The notes beneath the pieces were generated by a model. It was not told the origin of the DNA. It saw only the letters and a program-made list of their open reading frames with translations, and did no database searches. A stretch of DNA of 64,000 nucleotides from the NCBI GenBank assembly GCA_029261355.1, contig JAJDBM010000052.1:1-64000 (forward strand), written 5' to 3'. This document shows positions 17,306 through 26,050 of this stretch, piece by piece (the stretch's first letter is position 1; the number at the start of each line of letters is the position of its first letter). Position numbers and translations under genes: made by a program. Source of the stretch: Nitrospirales bacterium. GTDB lineage: Bacteria > Nitrospirota > Nitrospiria > Nitrospirales > UBA8639.

Positions 17306-18091
17306 TCACGTACGAGCTCGGATGCTGACAACCGCGAATTGATAACCTAATCCTCGCACCGACTGTAGAAACATGGGATTCGACAAATCAGGTTCGATTT
17401 TTTTTCGCAGATTACTAATATGCACATCCACGACACGCGGCACCACGGCATCAGGTTCGCTATACAAGACACTAATTAATTCATCTCGAGAAAACACGCG
17501 ACCAGGACAAGTCATTAATAATTCAAGGATTTTATATTCAGAAGGAGTCAATGAAAACGTCCTCCCCATCAAGGTCACGTGATGGCGATCAGAATCTAAG
17601 AAACATGCACGCTGTCGTCTGAACGCAGGAGCCTGAACTCCATGTTTGTGTTGCGGTTGAATAGAGGTAGAACCGTGAACCATGGCTCCAGACTTATCCT
17701 GAGAATCAAAGAGTAGTGGACCACCACTAAAAGATACGTTTGCGAGATGATCCGATGGCTTCAGACCTGACAACACGATCGAGATGGGTACGTCAGTATA
17801 CTCACGAATTACTTGACATAGTTCCCACGCCACGCTCAAGGATACATGCCTATCCTGGACAACACACACAACCATTGGTGGGACTGAAGCATGAAGCTCA
17901 CCACTCCATTGGGAGATTTCGCAGGAATCAAGGCCAGCTAACGCCAATTGCTTTGCAAGTAATGGAGCCCACTTTTGCTCTTTTTCAATGATAATAATCG
18001 AACCAGAGGACCAATGGGTATTGCAAAGCGCGTCTTGATACGGACTGGAAGGGGACAGCTGAAATGTGGAAGCCAAAACAAAGTCCTCCAT
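17306..18091 (-). CDS. OmpR-type winged-helix regulator with degenerate receiver
   Basis: This encodes 261 residues. The C-terminal ~100 residues form an OmpR/PhoB winged helix (LTPSEYKILELLM, VVDVHISNLRKKIE, VRGLGYQF). The N-terminal part (about 30-125) folds like a receiver (SIIIIEKEQKWAPLLAKQL, ISIVLSG) but lacks the acidic pair after strand 1, an Asp in the usual DLxLP context and the conserved Lys, so phosphorylation is unlikely. An unconserved linker of about 45 residues joins them. No kinase gene is adjacent. It may regulate the downstream Spondin_N/PEP-CTERM gene (inference). Confidence 0.85.
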   Translation of the reverse strand: MEDFVLASTFQLSPSSPYQDALCNTHWSSGSIIIIEKEQKWAPLLAKQLALAGLDSCEISQWSGELHASVPPMVVCVVQDRHVSLSVAWELCQVIREYTDVPISIVLSGLKPSDHLANVSFSGGPLLFDSQDKSGAMVHGSTSIQPQHKHGVQAPAFRRQRACFLDSDRHHVTLMGRTFSLTPSEYKILELLMTCPGRVFSRDELISVLYSEPDAVVPRVVDVHISNLRKKIEPDLSNPMFLQSVRGLGYQFAVVSIRART

Positions 18092-18456
18092 TTCACCCTA
18101 TGTCCCGGAAACACCTAAGACGTTACACGACAGAATTACAAAAACGATTGGGCCTAACCAGTGAAAAGCTTGACCGAAAGTTTTGCCAACGATTTCGAAC
18201 TAAACCGTCACTCATATCCATGTTGATATGGACATGTGCCACATCAAATACGGCCATTCAAATGAGATGAGAGAAGCCCTCTGTCATGGTAAGGAGGCAT
18301 AGAACAATTAACCAGGAATCCGATCCTACGATGAAAGGGGCAACTAGGAAAAATCAAGGGGGAAGAAAGCTTTCGCTTTAGCCCACTTACAACACATCCC
18401 CTTCCCATTCCTTAAGAAGCCCTAACTGTCTTTTCTGCCAACAAGAGAATCATGAA
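18092..18456. other. Intergenic region, no gene seen
   Basis: These 365 bases lie upstream of the OmpR-like regulator and beyond the stop of the cytochrome gene. A short plus-strand frame at 18064-18270 is hydrophilic, has no ribosome site and no recognisable family. No terminator or promoter of note was identified. Confidence 0.4.
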
Positions 18457-18807
18457 TCATTGATGACTCAAACTACGAACATACGCAAAGACGTTAAGAA
18501 TATCCTTATTGGTAAGATCGCCTTCCCAAGCTGGCATCGAAGTCCCCGGTTTTCCTTTGCGGATAATCTTCAAGAGCTTTTCATCAGATTTATGTTGCAT
18601 ATCCTCACTGGTCAAATTTGCTGGTCTTGGCGTCAGGTCTGCGGCCAATGGCCCATCACCTTGACCCGTCGAACCATGGCACATAACACAATACATCTTA
18701 TAGACATGTTCCCCTTGTTCAGCCGTCCCAGCTTCTCCAAATACGAGAGAAGCCTCTAAAACGAAAAGGAAACATACTAAGAGACAACCCACCATGTGAA
18801 GTCTCAC
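18457..18807 (-). CDS. Small periplasmic c-type cytochrome
   Basis: This encodes 116 residues from GTG 18807, preferred because AAGGAGG lies 7 bases upstream; an in-frame ATG further out has no site. A signal peptide ends near VFGEA. The mature protein has one heme site, YCVMCHGSTGQGDGP, and a likely Met axial ligand in TSMPAWEGDL, the normal class I (cytochrome cbb3-like/c6-like) layout. It would carry electrons in the periplasm. The partner is unknown; the neighbours are exported CHRD and SOD proteins on the same strand. Confidence 0.92.
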   Translation of the reverse strand: MRLHMVGCLLVCFLFVLEASLVFGEAGTAEQGEHVYKMYCVMCHGSTGQGDGPLAADLTPRPANLTSEDMQHKSDEKLLKIIRKGKPGTSMPAWEGDLTNKDILNVFAYVRSLSHQ

Positions 18808-18898
18808 ACGTATTCCTCCTTGACTATCAATCATAAGGGCACCTCTAAAAAGATATTCGACTCTGACTCATCCCATCGGGCAAACGGGCAGCAATCTA

Positions 18899-19429
18899 TC
18901 ATTTTTCCCTCTGAAAATGAGGGGGAAGCACTTGGCCTCGTATTTCTCCACCTGGGAATTTGTCAGTATGCACATTCAAATACCACAAGCCTTTTCGCAA
19001 CCAGCGTAATTCCTGCTTATTCAGTGGACCGACACATCCGATCTTAGGCACACCAAAAGCTGAGGGGCCTCCCGATGCTGGAGGCGAAATAAAAAACAGC
19101 ACAGGAGCATTCTCCCCAATTGAAGCGGGTGCGTGAAAATGCGCTTCAGTCTCTTTACCAGTGAGATGCTGGAAACTGATCGAATAACAAACCTTACGGG
19201 TCTTTTCATGATAGTTCAGCATCGCATTACCCATCGCACCACTTGTGGGCGGGGCACTCCGTTGTTTTAACTTGAATGCTTCTTGGCCTGCGTTTAAGAC
19301 TGCCGTGAAAGGAACATCCGCATAGACTGGGGACACAATGACAATCCAGCTATGCACAAGTAGCGACAGAAACAGTAATAAGCCACTCAAACGTCTGGAT
19401 ACAACATTCTGTCTAATATTCCACCGCAT
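18899..19429 (-). CDS. Exported CHRD-domain protein
   Basis: This encodes 176 residues from the ATG at 19429 (GGGAG 9 bases upstream; an alternative ATG at 19456 gives 185). A signal peptide ends near VYADVP. The CHRD domain (about 45-165) shows FTAVLNAGQEA, ETEAHFHAPASIGENAPVLF and GGEIRGQVLP. It lacks the PEP-CTERM tail seen in the other CHRD protein at 11669. Two Cys (KVCYS, KIGCVG) could form a disulfide. It is probably co-transcribed with the cytochrome c gene 92 bases downstream. The function of CHRD domains in bacteria is not established. Confidence 0.85.
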   Translation of the reverse strand: MRWNIRQNVVSRRLSGLLLFLSLLVHSWIVIVSPVYADVPFTAVLNAGQEAFKLKQRSAPPTSGAMGNAMLNYHEKTRKVCYSISFQHLTGKETEAHFHAPASIGENAPVLFFISPPASGGPSAFGVPKIGCVGPLNKQELRWLRKGLWYLNVHTDKFPGGEIRGQVLPPHFQREK

Positions 19430-19673
19430 ACATCGAAACTCCCAGTCTAAAACCATAAGAGCACCCGATTGTTATTCTACATCGGCTTCGACCCTATGAC
19501 GACACGGCCCACACTATTTCAGAAAAACTCCTAAAACCTGAGTTGCTGCACCACCACAGGTACTCGACAAGAAATACAACAAACTCAGGCTCTAGCCGTT
19601 CAGCTCAATGTAACCCCAGACTACATACTCACAACTGCAAGGCGACAATCTCTTCACATTTCCTAATGAACTA

Positions 19674-20294
19674 CTATCGCGACCAACGAGGACCACCGTG
19701 ACTTCGTGGCTTGACTGATTCGATGATGCCACAAGCCAAACGACCTCCTCCGGCACAGCCCGCTTCCTCCCCATTTGGACAAAAAGTATCAGGGTTTATA
19801 TGGACGATAAACGCACTCCCATCTTCATCAAAGATGCTCAGTGGCCCATCGGAAAGTGTAACCCGAGTTGTCGTCGTATGAAGGACCCCGGTCCCATGAT
19901 TGACATCAAGATTGATCAGGTCACCCAGGTGAAACGGATGATTACCATCGGGACTGGTATTACTATTTGGACCTGGATCAAAATGGCCTCTGGCTTCCCC
20001 ACACGGCTCACAACTTGCCGTCTCGTGAATATGCACCCCATGTTCACCATCTGGAAGATCATCCCCTCTGAGGAACATGGTCACGCTCACTTCTTTCACA
20101 CCTTGATCAGATCGTCGCTCTTTCAACACCGCTCGTCCTCGAATGTCATCTCCAACATTACAAGCACGCATCTTGGCTTGAGCCTTCACCTTCCCTCCCC
20201 TGTTTCTGGCCTCAGCATCATCTACCACCACACCAACAAATGCGACGGAAAGACCTAGAAAAATACATCCTGTAAAAATCTGAGAAACGTTCAT
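19674..20294 (-). CDS. Periplasmic Cu/Zn superoxide dismutase-like protein
   Basis: This encodes 206 residues with an N-terminal signal peptide (cleavage near AEA). Cu/Zn SOD landmarks are GVHIHE (two copper ligands), GHFDPG and HPFHLGDL (zinc and bridging His), LSDGPLSIFDEDGSAFIVH (Asp zinc ligand and last copper His) and the C-terminal GCAGGGRLACGII. All metal-binding positions appear present, so it should dismutate periplasmic superoxide. AAGGAGG precedes the ATG. The C-terminus is short and basic. It lies upstream of the exported CHRD and cytochrome c genes on the same strand. Confidence 0.9.
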   Translation of the reverse strand: MNVSQIFTGCIFLGLSVAFVGVVVDDAEARNRGGKVKAQAKMRACNVGDDIRGRAVLKERRSDQGVKEVSVTMFLRGDDLPDGEHGVHIHETASCEPCGEARGHFDPGPNSNTSPDGNHPFHLGDLINLDVNHGTGVLHTTTTRVTLSDGPLSIFDEDGSAFIVHINPDTFCPNGEEAGCAGGGRLACGIIESVKPRSHGGPRWSR

Positions 20295-20792
20295 TACAAC
20301 CTCCTTATATTAAAAGAGTTACATCGAGCTCTGGCCAAAAAATTTGGAGAAAAACCTCAAGATAGTCATTTATACGTATATCTTTATGCACACCACTCCT
20401 GCGAAAACCATATCCGGCCTATCCTAAACATTGCGCCGACAGCTATACGGAAATGCCAATCAAGCTTACAAGATGCTCAATGCGACGTTTCTCTGTCACC
20501 AACGTCACTCCACCTCTATATATCGAACATTCGAATGATGGATTTTGGCAAGACCTTGCTAGGCTATCGAGACGTTCCTTCACAGAGAACTTAATTTTCT
20601 TCGCAGTTGAACTGAATCACGTTTATCAGGGATGAACATCAGCCTGCCCAGGATCAGTGAATATTTAAATGTTCTTCCTGCGCGCGCATCGACGACATTG
20701 CCTCAACACTTGAACCTTACCCCCTCCGACAACCTCTTTCAGTGTTCGGAAGGGGTAATCGTACCTTGCATTCTATTATTGACATCTGGGTT
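20295..20792. other. Intergenic region with one hairpin
   Basis: These 498 bases lie between the SOD gene and the WEDEF gene, both on the minus strand. Bases 20717-20757 can form a hairpin (TTACCCC and TCCGA pairing with TCGGA and GGGGTAA), placed after the WEDEF gene stop as a transcript-end structure without a U-tract. A 60-codon plus-strand frame at 20453 was not accepted. Nothing else was recognised. Confidence 0.45.
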
Positions 20793-21152
20793 TTAAATGG
20801 CTTGCCAGGCTTCATGATCCCAAGACGCCGCATTTTCTTTTTCCATCATGACTTGGTTATTTTTTGCTGAATCTTTCATGGGAACGTCATACACAAACTC
20901 ATCTTCCCAATCAATGACTGGAGTATTAGAAGATACGGTCGCCATCGGCTTTTTTGAAACAGTCATAGACTTCTGTTCTTTGGCCATACGAGTAGAACGG
21001 ACATCCTGAGTAAATTCGTCTTCCCAATCTATGATCACCTGCGTCTGTGAACCATAAGATTGAGGGAGTGGTTCCGCAAATACTGGGAATGCACTTCCGA
21101 ACATGACTAAGACTGCGAGACAACCTGTGGTCAATACTAAATGCTTTTTCAT
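20793..21152 (-). CDS. Small exported protein with repeated acidic WEDEF motifs
   Basis: This encodes 119 residues. A signal peptide covers residues 1-26 (cleavage after VFA). The mature part has two copies of a 39-residue-spaced unit: IDWEDEF at 41-47 and IDWEDEF at 80-86, each followed by DV and a lysine-rich stretch, and a third weaker version SWDHEAW at 110-116. No known domain was recognised. AAAGGAGG precedes the ATG. A near-perfect sigma-54 promoter lies 108-125 bases upstream, next to a sigma-54 response-regulator gene, so it is probably the output of that two-component system. The aromatic-acidic motifs could bind a cation or a partner protein (speculative). Confidence 0.8.
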   Translation of the reverse strand: MKKHLVLTTGCLAVLVMFGSAFPVFAEPLPQSYGSQTQVIIDWEDEFTQDVRSTRMAKEQKSMTVSKKPMATVSSNTPVIDWEDEFVYDVPMKDSAKNNQVMMEKENAASWDHEAWQAI

Positions 21153-21259
21153 GACATCCTCCTTTAAAAACGTTTGAAAATACAGTGCCTATTGAGGCAT
21201 CTTCAAGACAACTTTTGTTGTTATCGCTTGCCTCTGTTACATCAACTGCAACATGATTT

Positions 21260-21277
21260 AGCAAAGGGGATGCCAAA
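21260..21277 (-). promoter_or_regulatory. Sigma-54 (-24/-12) promoter of the WEDEF gene
   Basis: Read on the minus strand, TTTGGCATccccTTTGCT has GG (21274-21273) and GC (21262-21261) with exactly 10 bases between, a near-consensus sigma-54 promoter. Transcription would start near 21249, giving a leader of about 97 bases before the WEDEF ATG. The sigma-54 activator gene ends 210 bases upstream. Confidence 0.8.
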
Positions 21278-21339
21278 CTGCTTCAGATGCAGCAGCATCA
21301 CCACAAACTACTAATATTAAAGAGTTATTTGATGAGAAA

Positions 21340-21441
21340 GCATGAATTCATGCTCATTGATTCTGATCATTTGCCAATGATCTTACGGCCAAGCCTCAAG
21401 ATACGACGGCCGTGAAGGTGAGACTCCGCAGCATGCTGCGG
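21340..21441. promoter_or_regulatory. Cluster of palindromes upstream of the sigma-54 promoter
   Basis: Three perfect dyads occur within 102 bases: GCATGAATTCATGC (21340-21353), GATCATTtgccAATGATC (21365-21382) and CCGCAGCATGCTGCGG (21426-21441). The first two lie about 65-110 bases upstream of the -24 element and are candidate enhancer sites for the response regulator. The third, nearer the regulator stop, may be a transcript-end hairpin. All roles are inferred. Confidence 0.55.
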
Positions 21442-21486
21442 CGGCAATGTATCGTGGAAAAAGAAATGCTAAGAAAGCGGGAAAAG

Positions 21487-23307
21487 TCAGGTAGGGATGA
21501 CGGGACGTTTAATGCCTAATTTCTGCATCCGAAATCGTAGGGTACTGGGGTTCAGTCCGAGAATAGTCGCGGCTCCGTTATCACCTTCTAAGACACCGCG
21601 GGTCGATTCAAGAATCTGGATAATATGAGCCCGTTCAAGGTCTCGAAGCGTACGATGCTCCACACCAACTGGCCCAGGGGGTTCTATTTCGACTGGGGCC
21701 TCCATGAGCGGGTCCAGGACATCATCAATCTCCACAACGGAGCTTGTGGCTAAAATTGAAGCACGTTCCACGACATTCATGAGTTCACGAACATTGCCTG
21801 GCCATGAGTAATCAATCAAACGAGCGACTGACTCGCCTGAAAATCGATCCAAATCCTTTCCAAGCCGACGAGCCAGCTTTTTGAGAAAATGTCCTGCTAA
21901 TAACGGGATGTCGTCCTGTCGTTCACGGAGAGGTGGCACCTGAAGAGGAAAGATATTGAGTCGATAAAAGAGATCTGCTCGAAACGTCCCTCCTTTTACC
22001 GCCTCTTGTAAATTTCGATTCGTCGCGGCAATAAGGCGCACATCGACTCGAACGACCTGGCTACTCCCAACTCGCTCAAATTCCTGTTCTTGAAGAACAC
22101 GTAGTAACTTCACCTGCGTCTCGGCAGATAGCTCCCCAATTTCGTCAAGAAAGAGGGTTCCTCCATCAGCCAGCTCAAACCGCCCCACACGCTTGGCGAT
22201 AGCTCCAGTAAATGCGCCTTTTTCATGTCCAAACAATTCACTTTCCACTAACCCAGGCGAGATGGCCCCACAATTGACCTTAACCATCGGCCGCTGCTTG
22301 CGGTGACTTTTCTCATGAATGGCTCGTGCGAGCACTTCCTTACCAGTACCAGTTTCGCCTTGAATCAGGACGGTAGAATCGGTAGGACTGACATGATCAA
22401 TGAGACTCAACACTTTCCGTAGGCTTTCACTGCCCACAACCACTTCCCCATAATTCTGCCCAGCATCGACCTCTTCTTGAAGATAATGATTATGTGCTCT
22501 CAGGCGAGCATTCTGCTCCTCTGCTTGCTTGCGATCATTGATATCGACAACAAATCCTTCATAGGACACTAAGCTGTTGGACGAGTCATAAATACCTCGA
22601 ACATTTTCCGATATCCAAATCTCATCACCGTTCTTTTTGCGAATTTTCGATTCAAAATTTGAGACAACGTTGTCTCGAAAGAGCATGTCCTGAAACTCAC
22701 GCCGCCGTCCTGTTTCGACATAAATTTCAGATTCGATATAACGACAAGATTCGAGTAAATTCTTGGGTGAGCTATAGCCTAAGATATGAGCCAACATGGA
22801 ATTCGCACTCAAAAATTGACCACTCAGAGTAGTCTGGAAAATTCCAACAACGGCGTTCTCAAACACACCACGATAGTTTTCTTCGGCTCGTTGCAATGCA
22901 GTATTTTTCTCCTGCAAATCCTTTTGTAATTGCCGAAGCGCAAGATGCGTCGTGATACGAGCCAGAACTTCCTCTTGCTGTATGGGTTTCGTCACATAAT
23001 CAACCGCGCCAGCTAAAAACCCTTTGACCTTATCAACGGTTTCAGACAATGCGGTCATAAAGATGACCGGAATGTCTTTGGTCGCATCCACAGTTTTTAA
23101 CCGGCGACATGTTTCAAATCCATCAATGCCAGGCATCATCACATCCAACAAAATCAGGTCTGGACAAGATTGCGTCACTTGTTCAATTGCTTGCTCTCCA
23201 TCCATGGCCACAAATACCTCAAAACCTAATTCGATAAGATAATCAGCAAGGACCTGTAAGTTGGTTGGCGTATCGTCAACGATATAAATTTTACCGAGAT
23301 TAGGCAT
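21487..23307 (-). CDS. Sigma-54-dependent response regulator (REC-PAS-AAA+-Fis)
   Basis: This encodes 606 residues from ATG 23307, which overlaps the kinase stop by 8 bases (ATGCCTAA). The receiver has an acidic pair at 11-12, phospho-acceptor D55 in LLDVMMPG and a Lys in YVTKP. A PAS domain follows (about 155-275), then a short coil, then the AAA+ domain with GETGTGKE, GAFTGA and [11 protein letters not shown], and a C-terminal Fis helix-turn-helix (LNPSTLRFRMQKLGI). A PAS between receiver and AAA+ is less common than the NtrC layout and suggests a second input. The likely target is the WEDEF gene promoter immediately downstream. Confidence 0.95.
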   Translation of the reverse strand: MPNLGKIYIVDDTPTNLQVLADYLIELGFEVFVAMDGEQAIEQVTQSCPDLILLDVMMPGIDGFETCRRLKTVDATKDIPVIFMTALSETVDKVKGFLAGAVDYVTKPIQQEEVLARITTHLALRQLQKDLQEKNTALQRAEENYRGVFENAVVGIFQTTLSGQFLSANSMLAHILGYSSPKNLLESCRYIESEIYVETGRRREFQDMLFRDNVVSNFESKIRKKNGDEIWISENVRGIYDSSNSLVSYEGFVVDINDRKQAEEQNARLRAHNHYLQEEVDAGQNYGEVVVGSESLRKVLSLIDHVSPTDSTVLIQGETGTGKEVLARAIHEKSHRKQRPMVKVNCGAISPGLVESELFGHEKGAFTGAIAKRVGRFELADGGTLFLDEIGELSAETQVKLLRVLQEQEFERVGSSQVVRVDVRLIAATNRNLQEAVKGGTFRADLFYRLNIFPLQVPPLRERQDDIPLLAGHFLKKLARRLGKDLDRFSGESVARLIDYSWPGNVRELMNVVERASILATSSVVEIDDVLDPLMEAPVEIEPPGPVGVEHRTLRDLERAHIIQILESTRGVLEGDNGAATILGLNPSTLRFRMQKLGIKRPVIPT

Positions 23308-25720
23308 GACGCTCTTGATTCCTCTTCTGTTCAATCGATCGAGTGAGAAACGCACACAATTGCTTCATGAGAAAACCATCAGCAAGCCGACGCAATTCCG
23401 CCACAAATGGCTGGAGAGACTGATCTGTTTGAGACAACCTCTGAATACAATCGCGCATAGCAGATATATTCCCTCGATTCGCGATATCTAAAAGATCCCC
23501 AAGCTCTTCTACTGATGGTAATATCAATGTTGGTGTCGATGAATTAGTTTTCCCCTGCTCCAGATATTCAGACTCATACACCCACTCAAGGTCGAGAAGT
23601 TCCCCCAACACATGAACTAAATCAGTTACCAGAACGGGCTTAGGCAGAAAGTCATTAAATCCAGCTTCCAAACATTGCGTTTGAGTATCCTCAAATACAT
23701 TAGCTGACAACGCGATCATGGCCATCGACTGGATAACTGAAGACCGACGAATATGTTGTGCGACCGCTCGACCATCCATTCCTGGCATCACCAGATCTAC
23801 CAACATAATGTCCGGCCTTATTTCTTCTGCTTTTTTAATGGCTTCTTCACCGGTATTCGCCTCGGTGACAACAAAACCTAGGGGCTGCAACAAGTCTGAA
23901 AGAAAGGACCGATTCTCGATATTATCATCGACAATCAATATATGTCGGACATTGCCTTTATAGGCCACCACATATCGACCATCATGGACCTTCTGTTCTA
24001 TAGGTCCCGTTACTTCGGCAAGATCTATCAGAATCCAAAAGCGACTGCCCTTATGAACAATACTCGTCACATGAAGTTTCCCACCCATACAGTTCACCAA
24101 ACGCTGACAAATCGTCAAACCCAACCCCGTTCCCTCTGCCCGTATTCGCCCATCAATGACTTGTTGAAAGGGAAGAAAAATAGTTTCCAGTTTTTCGGAA
24201 TCAATACCAATGCCTGTATCCTCGACCTCGAAACGTAATTGACGCCGATCACCAATCTCTCCATGCATGTCCACGCGAAACGTTACCGAGCCCTGCTCCG
24301 TAAACTTCATCGCATTACTCAACAGGTTTAAGAGCACCTGCCGAAGACGCTTGGTATCCCCTTGAACCCACACTGGCAAATGTCGACTTGGCATATACAG
24401 AAACGTGAGTCCTTTTTGATCAGCTCGTACTTGAGCAAGATTCACGATGGCATCAAGAAATTCTGGTAAATGAAACGTACCAAGATGTAGTTCCATTTTT
24501 CGTGCCTCAATCTTAGAGAGATCAAGAATATCATTCACAAGAGTGAGTAAATGCTCCCCACTCTCATGGATCACCTTCACCCCTTTCTGCTGTTTCGCTG
24601 CGAGACTTTTGTCACGTTTAAAAATTTGCGTGTACCCGAGAATCCCATTCAGGGGTGTTCGAAACTCATGGCTCATGTTGGCTAAAAAGTCACTTTTGGC
24701 TCGACTGGCTTGTTCGGCGATTTCCCGGGCCTGGGCTTCAGCTTGCTGGGCCAATTGACGTTCGCCAATTTGACGTTGCAGTTCAACATTCGTCTCGGAC
24801 AACTCCTCAGTTCTCAACTCAACTTGCTGCTCCAACCCCTCTTTAGATTTGGCCAAAGCCAGGCTTGCCTTTTTTAATTGAAGTAACATGACGCCAATAT
24901 ACAGAACAAACAGCACAGAGAGCAGATACAAGGCCATGCGATAAAATTCGGCACGGCTGTCTAATTCGCCTTGCAATGCACTATACGCACGATCGATTTG
25001 ATCAAGCGCATCATTGGTCGGCATCTGCAAAATTTTGGGAATGAGCGAATCAAGAGTTTTTGTCGATTCGATAATCTTGTGGGCATGGGAGACCAGGGTC
25101 TCGAGGTCATCCTGCCCTTCGGGCAACAGCCGATCATGCCACTGTTGCAACACCGCCAAGTTAGTTAAGACTTGATGTTGCCTCTCGCCAGTGGATCGCT
25201 GAATATAGAGCAGCATACCCTGGAGAACACGTCCAGCATCACGGTCAACAGATTGTCGTTTCACCTTGTCAGGCACCAGATCGACAAGTCCTTTGACACC
25301 ACTCGGAAAATACCGAACGGAATTATGCAGCACGGAATTACTCGCCTGAAATCGTGCCAACATCTCCACCTTATCAGTCAACAAATGACCATAGGCGGAA
25401 AGCAGATCATCTAACTCCTGGGATCCTATGTTGAGAATTTGATGGGGTCCCTTCGTTAAAACTCCATAGGTTGCCAATAGCGCTTCTTTGGCTTCCATCA
25501 AACCTTCGTAATGGGGCAAAAATTCAGCTCGTGTCCGTAAAAGATCCTGATGAAGCAAGGCTTCCCAACGCTTCATCTCCTGCATGTCAAGAAGTCGCCG
25601 ATGATGCGTCTCGCGATCGTAGGACTGTGTCAGGACAAACAAAGTCGTCACCGCACCTAACATGAGCAGAAGTACACATACATGAAAAAGTGTACTTCTA
25701 CTCATCAACATTCTGATCAC
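23300..25720 (-). CDS. Hybrid sensor histidine kinase
   Basis: This encodes 806 residues with transmembrane helices at about 11-31 and 260-282, enclosing a roughly 230-residue all-helical periplasmic sensor that resembles the DAHL type (inference). Then come a coiled coil, HisKA with phospho-His in NMSHEFRTPLNG, a HATPase domain (NLLSNAMKF, DTGIGI, GTGLGL), and a C-terminal receiver with phospho-acceptor in MLVDLVMPGMDG. A roughly 100-residue tail may be an Hpt-like or helical extension without an obvious His motif. The start codon is GTG at 25720 or an ATG a few codons in. It is translationally coupled to the sigma-54 response regulator. Confidence 0.93.
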   Translation of the reverse strand: MIRMLMSRSTLFHVCVLLLMLGAVTTLFVLTQSYDRETHHRRLLDMQEMKRWEALLHQDLLRTRAEFLPHYEGLMEAKEALLATYGVLTKGPHQILNIGSQELDDLLSAYGHLLTDKVEMLARFQASNSVLHNSVRYFPSGVKGLVDLVPDKVKRQSVDRDAGRVLQGMLLYIQRSTGERQHQVLTNLAVLQQWHDRLLPEGQDDLETLVSHAHKIIESTKTLDSLIPKILQMPTNDALDQIDRAYSALQGELDSRAEFYRMALYLLSVLFVLYIGVMLLQLKKASLALAKSKEGLEQQVELRTEELSETNVELQRQIGERQLAQQAEAQAREIAEQASRAKSDFLANMSHEFRTPLNGILGYTQIFKRDKSLAAKQQKGVKVIHESGEHLLTLVNDILDLSKIEARKMELHLGTFHLPEFLDAIVNLAQVRADQKGLTFLYMPSRHLPVWVQGDTKRLRQVLLNLLSNAMKFTEQGSVTFRVDMHGEIGDRRQLRFEVEDTGIGIDSEKLETIFLPFQQVIDGRIRAEGTGLGLTICQRLVNCMGGKLHVTSIVHKGSRFWILIDLAEVTGPIEQKVHDGRYVVAYKGNVRHILIVDDNIENRSFLSDLLQPLGFVVTEANTGEEAIKKAEEIRPDIMLVDLVMPGMDGRAVAQHIRRSSVIQSMAMIALSANVFEDTQTQCLEAGFNDFLPKPVLVTDLVHVLGELLDLEWVYESEYLEQGKTNSSTPTLILPSVEELGDLLDIANRGNISAMRDCIQRLSQTDQSLQPFVAELRRLADGFLMKQLCAFLTRSIEQKRNQERHA

Positions 25721-26050
25721 TCTTTTTCAGCATAGACCTATCGTACATTCTGTACGGCGTTATCAATTTGGGGATAATACAGACACACATCTTAAAGGGT
25801 ACATGCCCATTCGTGAATAGTACAGATCTAGTACAACGTCACGACTCCTTTACGCGTAAAACTCAACCCACCAAGGTACGATAGCCGCTATACTTGAACC
25901 TCGGACCTTCGCCTCAAAACCTATAGATCTTTTCAGTCTATTCGATTACTCTACACAATTATTCCAATTAGAGTTTACTCTCAATTCACCAAGCTTCACG
26001 TATGCATAACGCCCCCTCTTTATTTTTTCCTATTCACTTGGAGGTATCAC
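25721..26050. other. Intergenic region between divergent genes
   Basis: These 330 bases hold the divergent promoters of the histidine kinase and the LysM protein. Short dyads containing GTAC (near 25743-25755 and 25827-25841) are visible but not convincing as operators. No gene or RNA was recognised. Confidence 0.4.

Noticed and set aside
18064-18270. 68-codon plus-strand frame overlapping the start of the OmpR-like gene
   Set aside because: Hydrophilic, no ribosome site, overlaps a well-supported gene on the other strand.
20453-20635. 60-codon plus-strand frame between the SOD and WEDEF genes
   Set aside because: No ribosome site, no domain, and composition like non-coding DNA.
20717-20757. 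Hairpin considered as a full intrinsic terminator
   Set aside because: The stem is good but no U-tract follows on either strand, so it is mentioned only as a hairpin in the gap.
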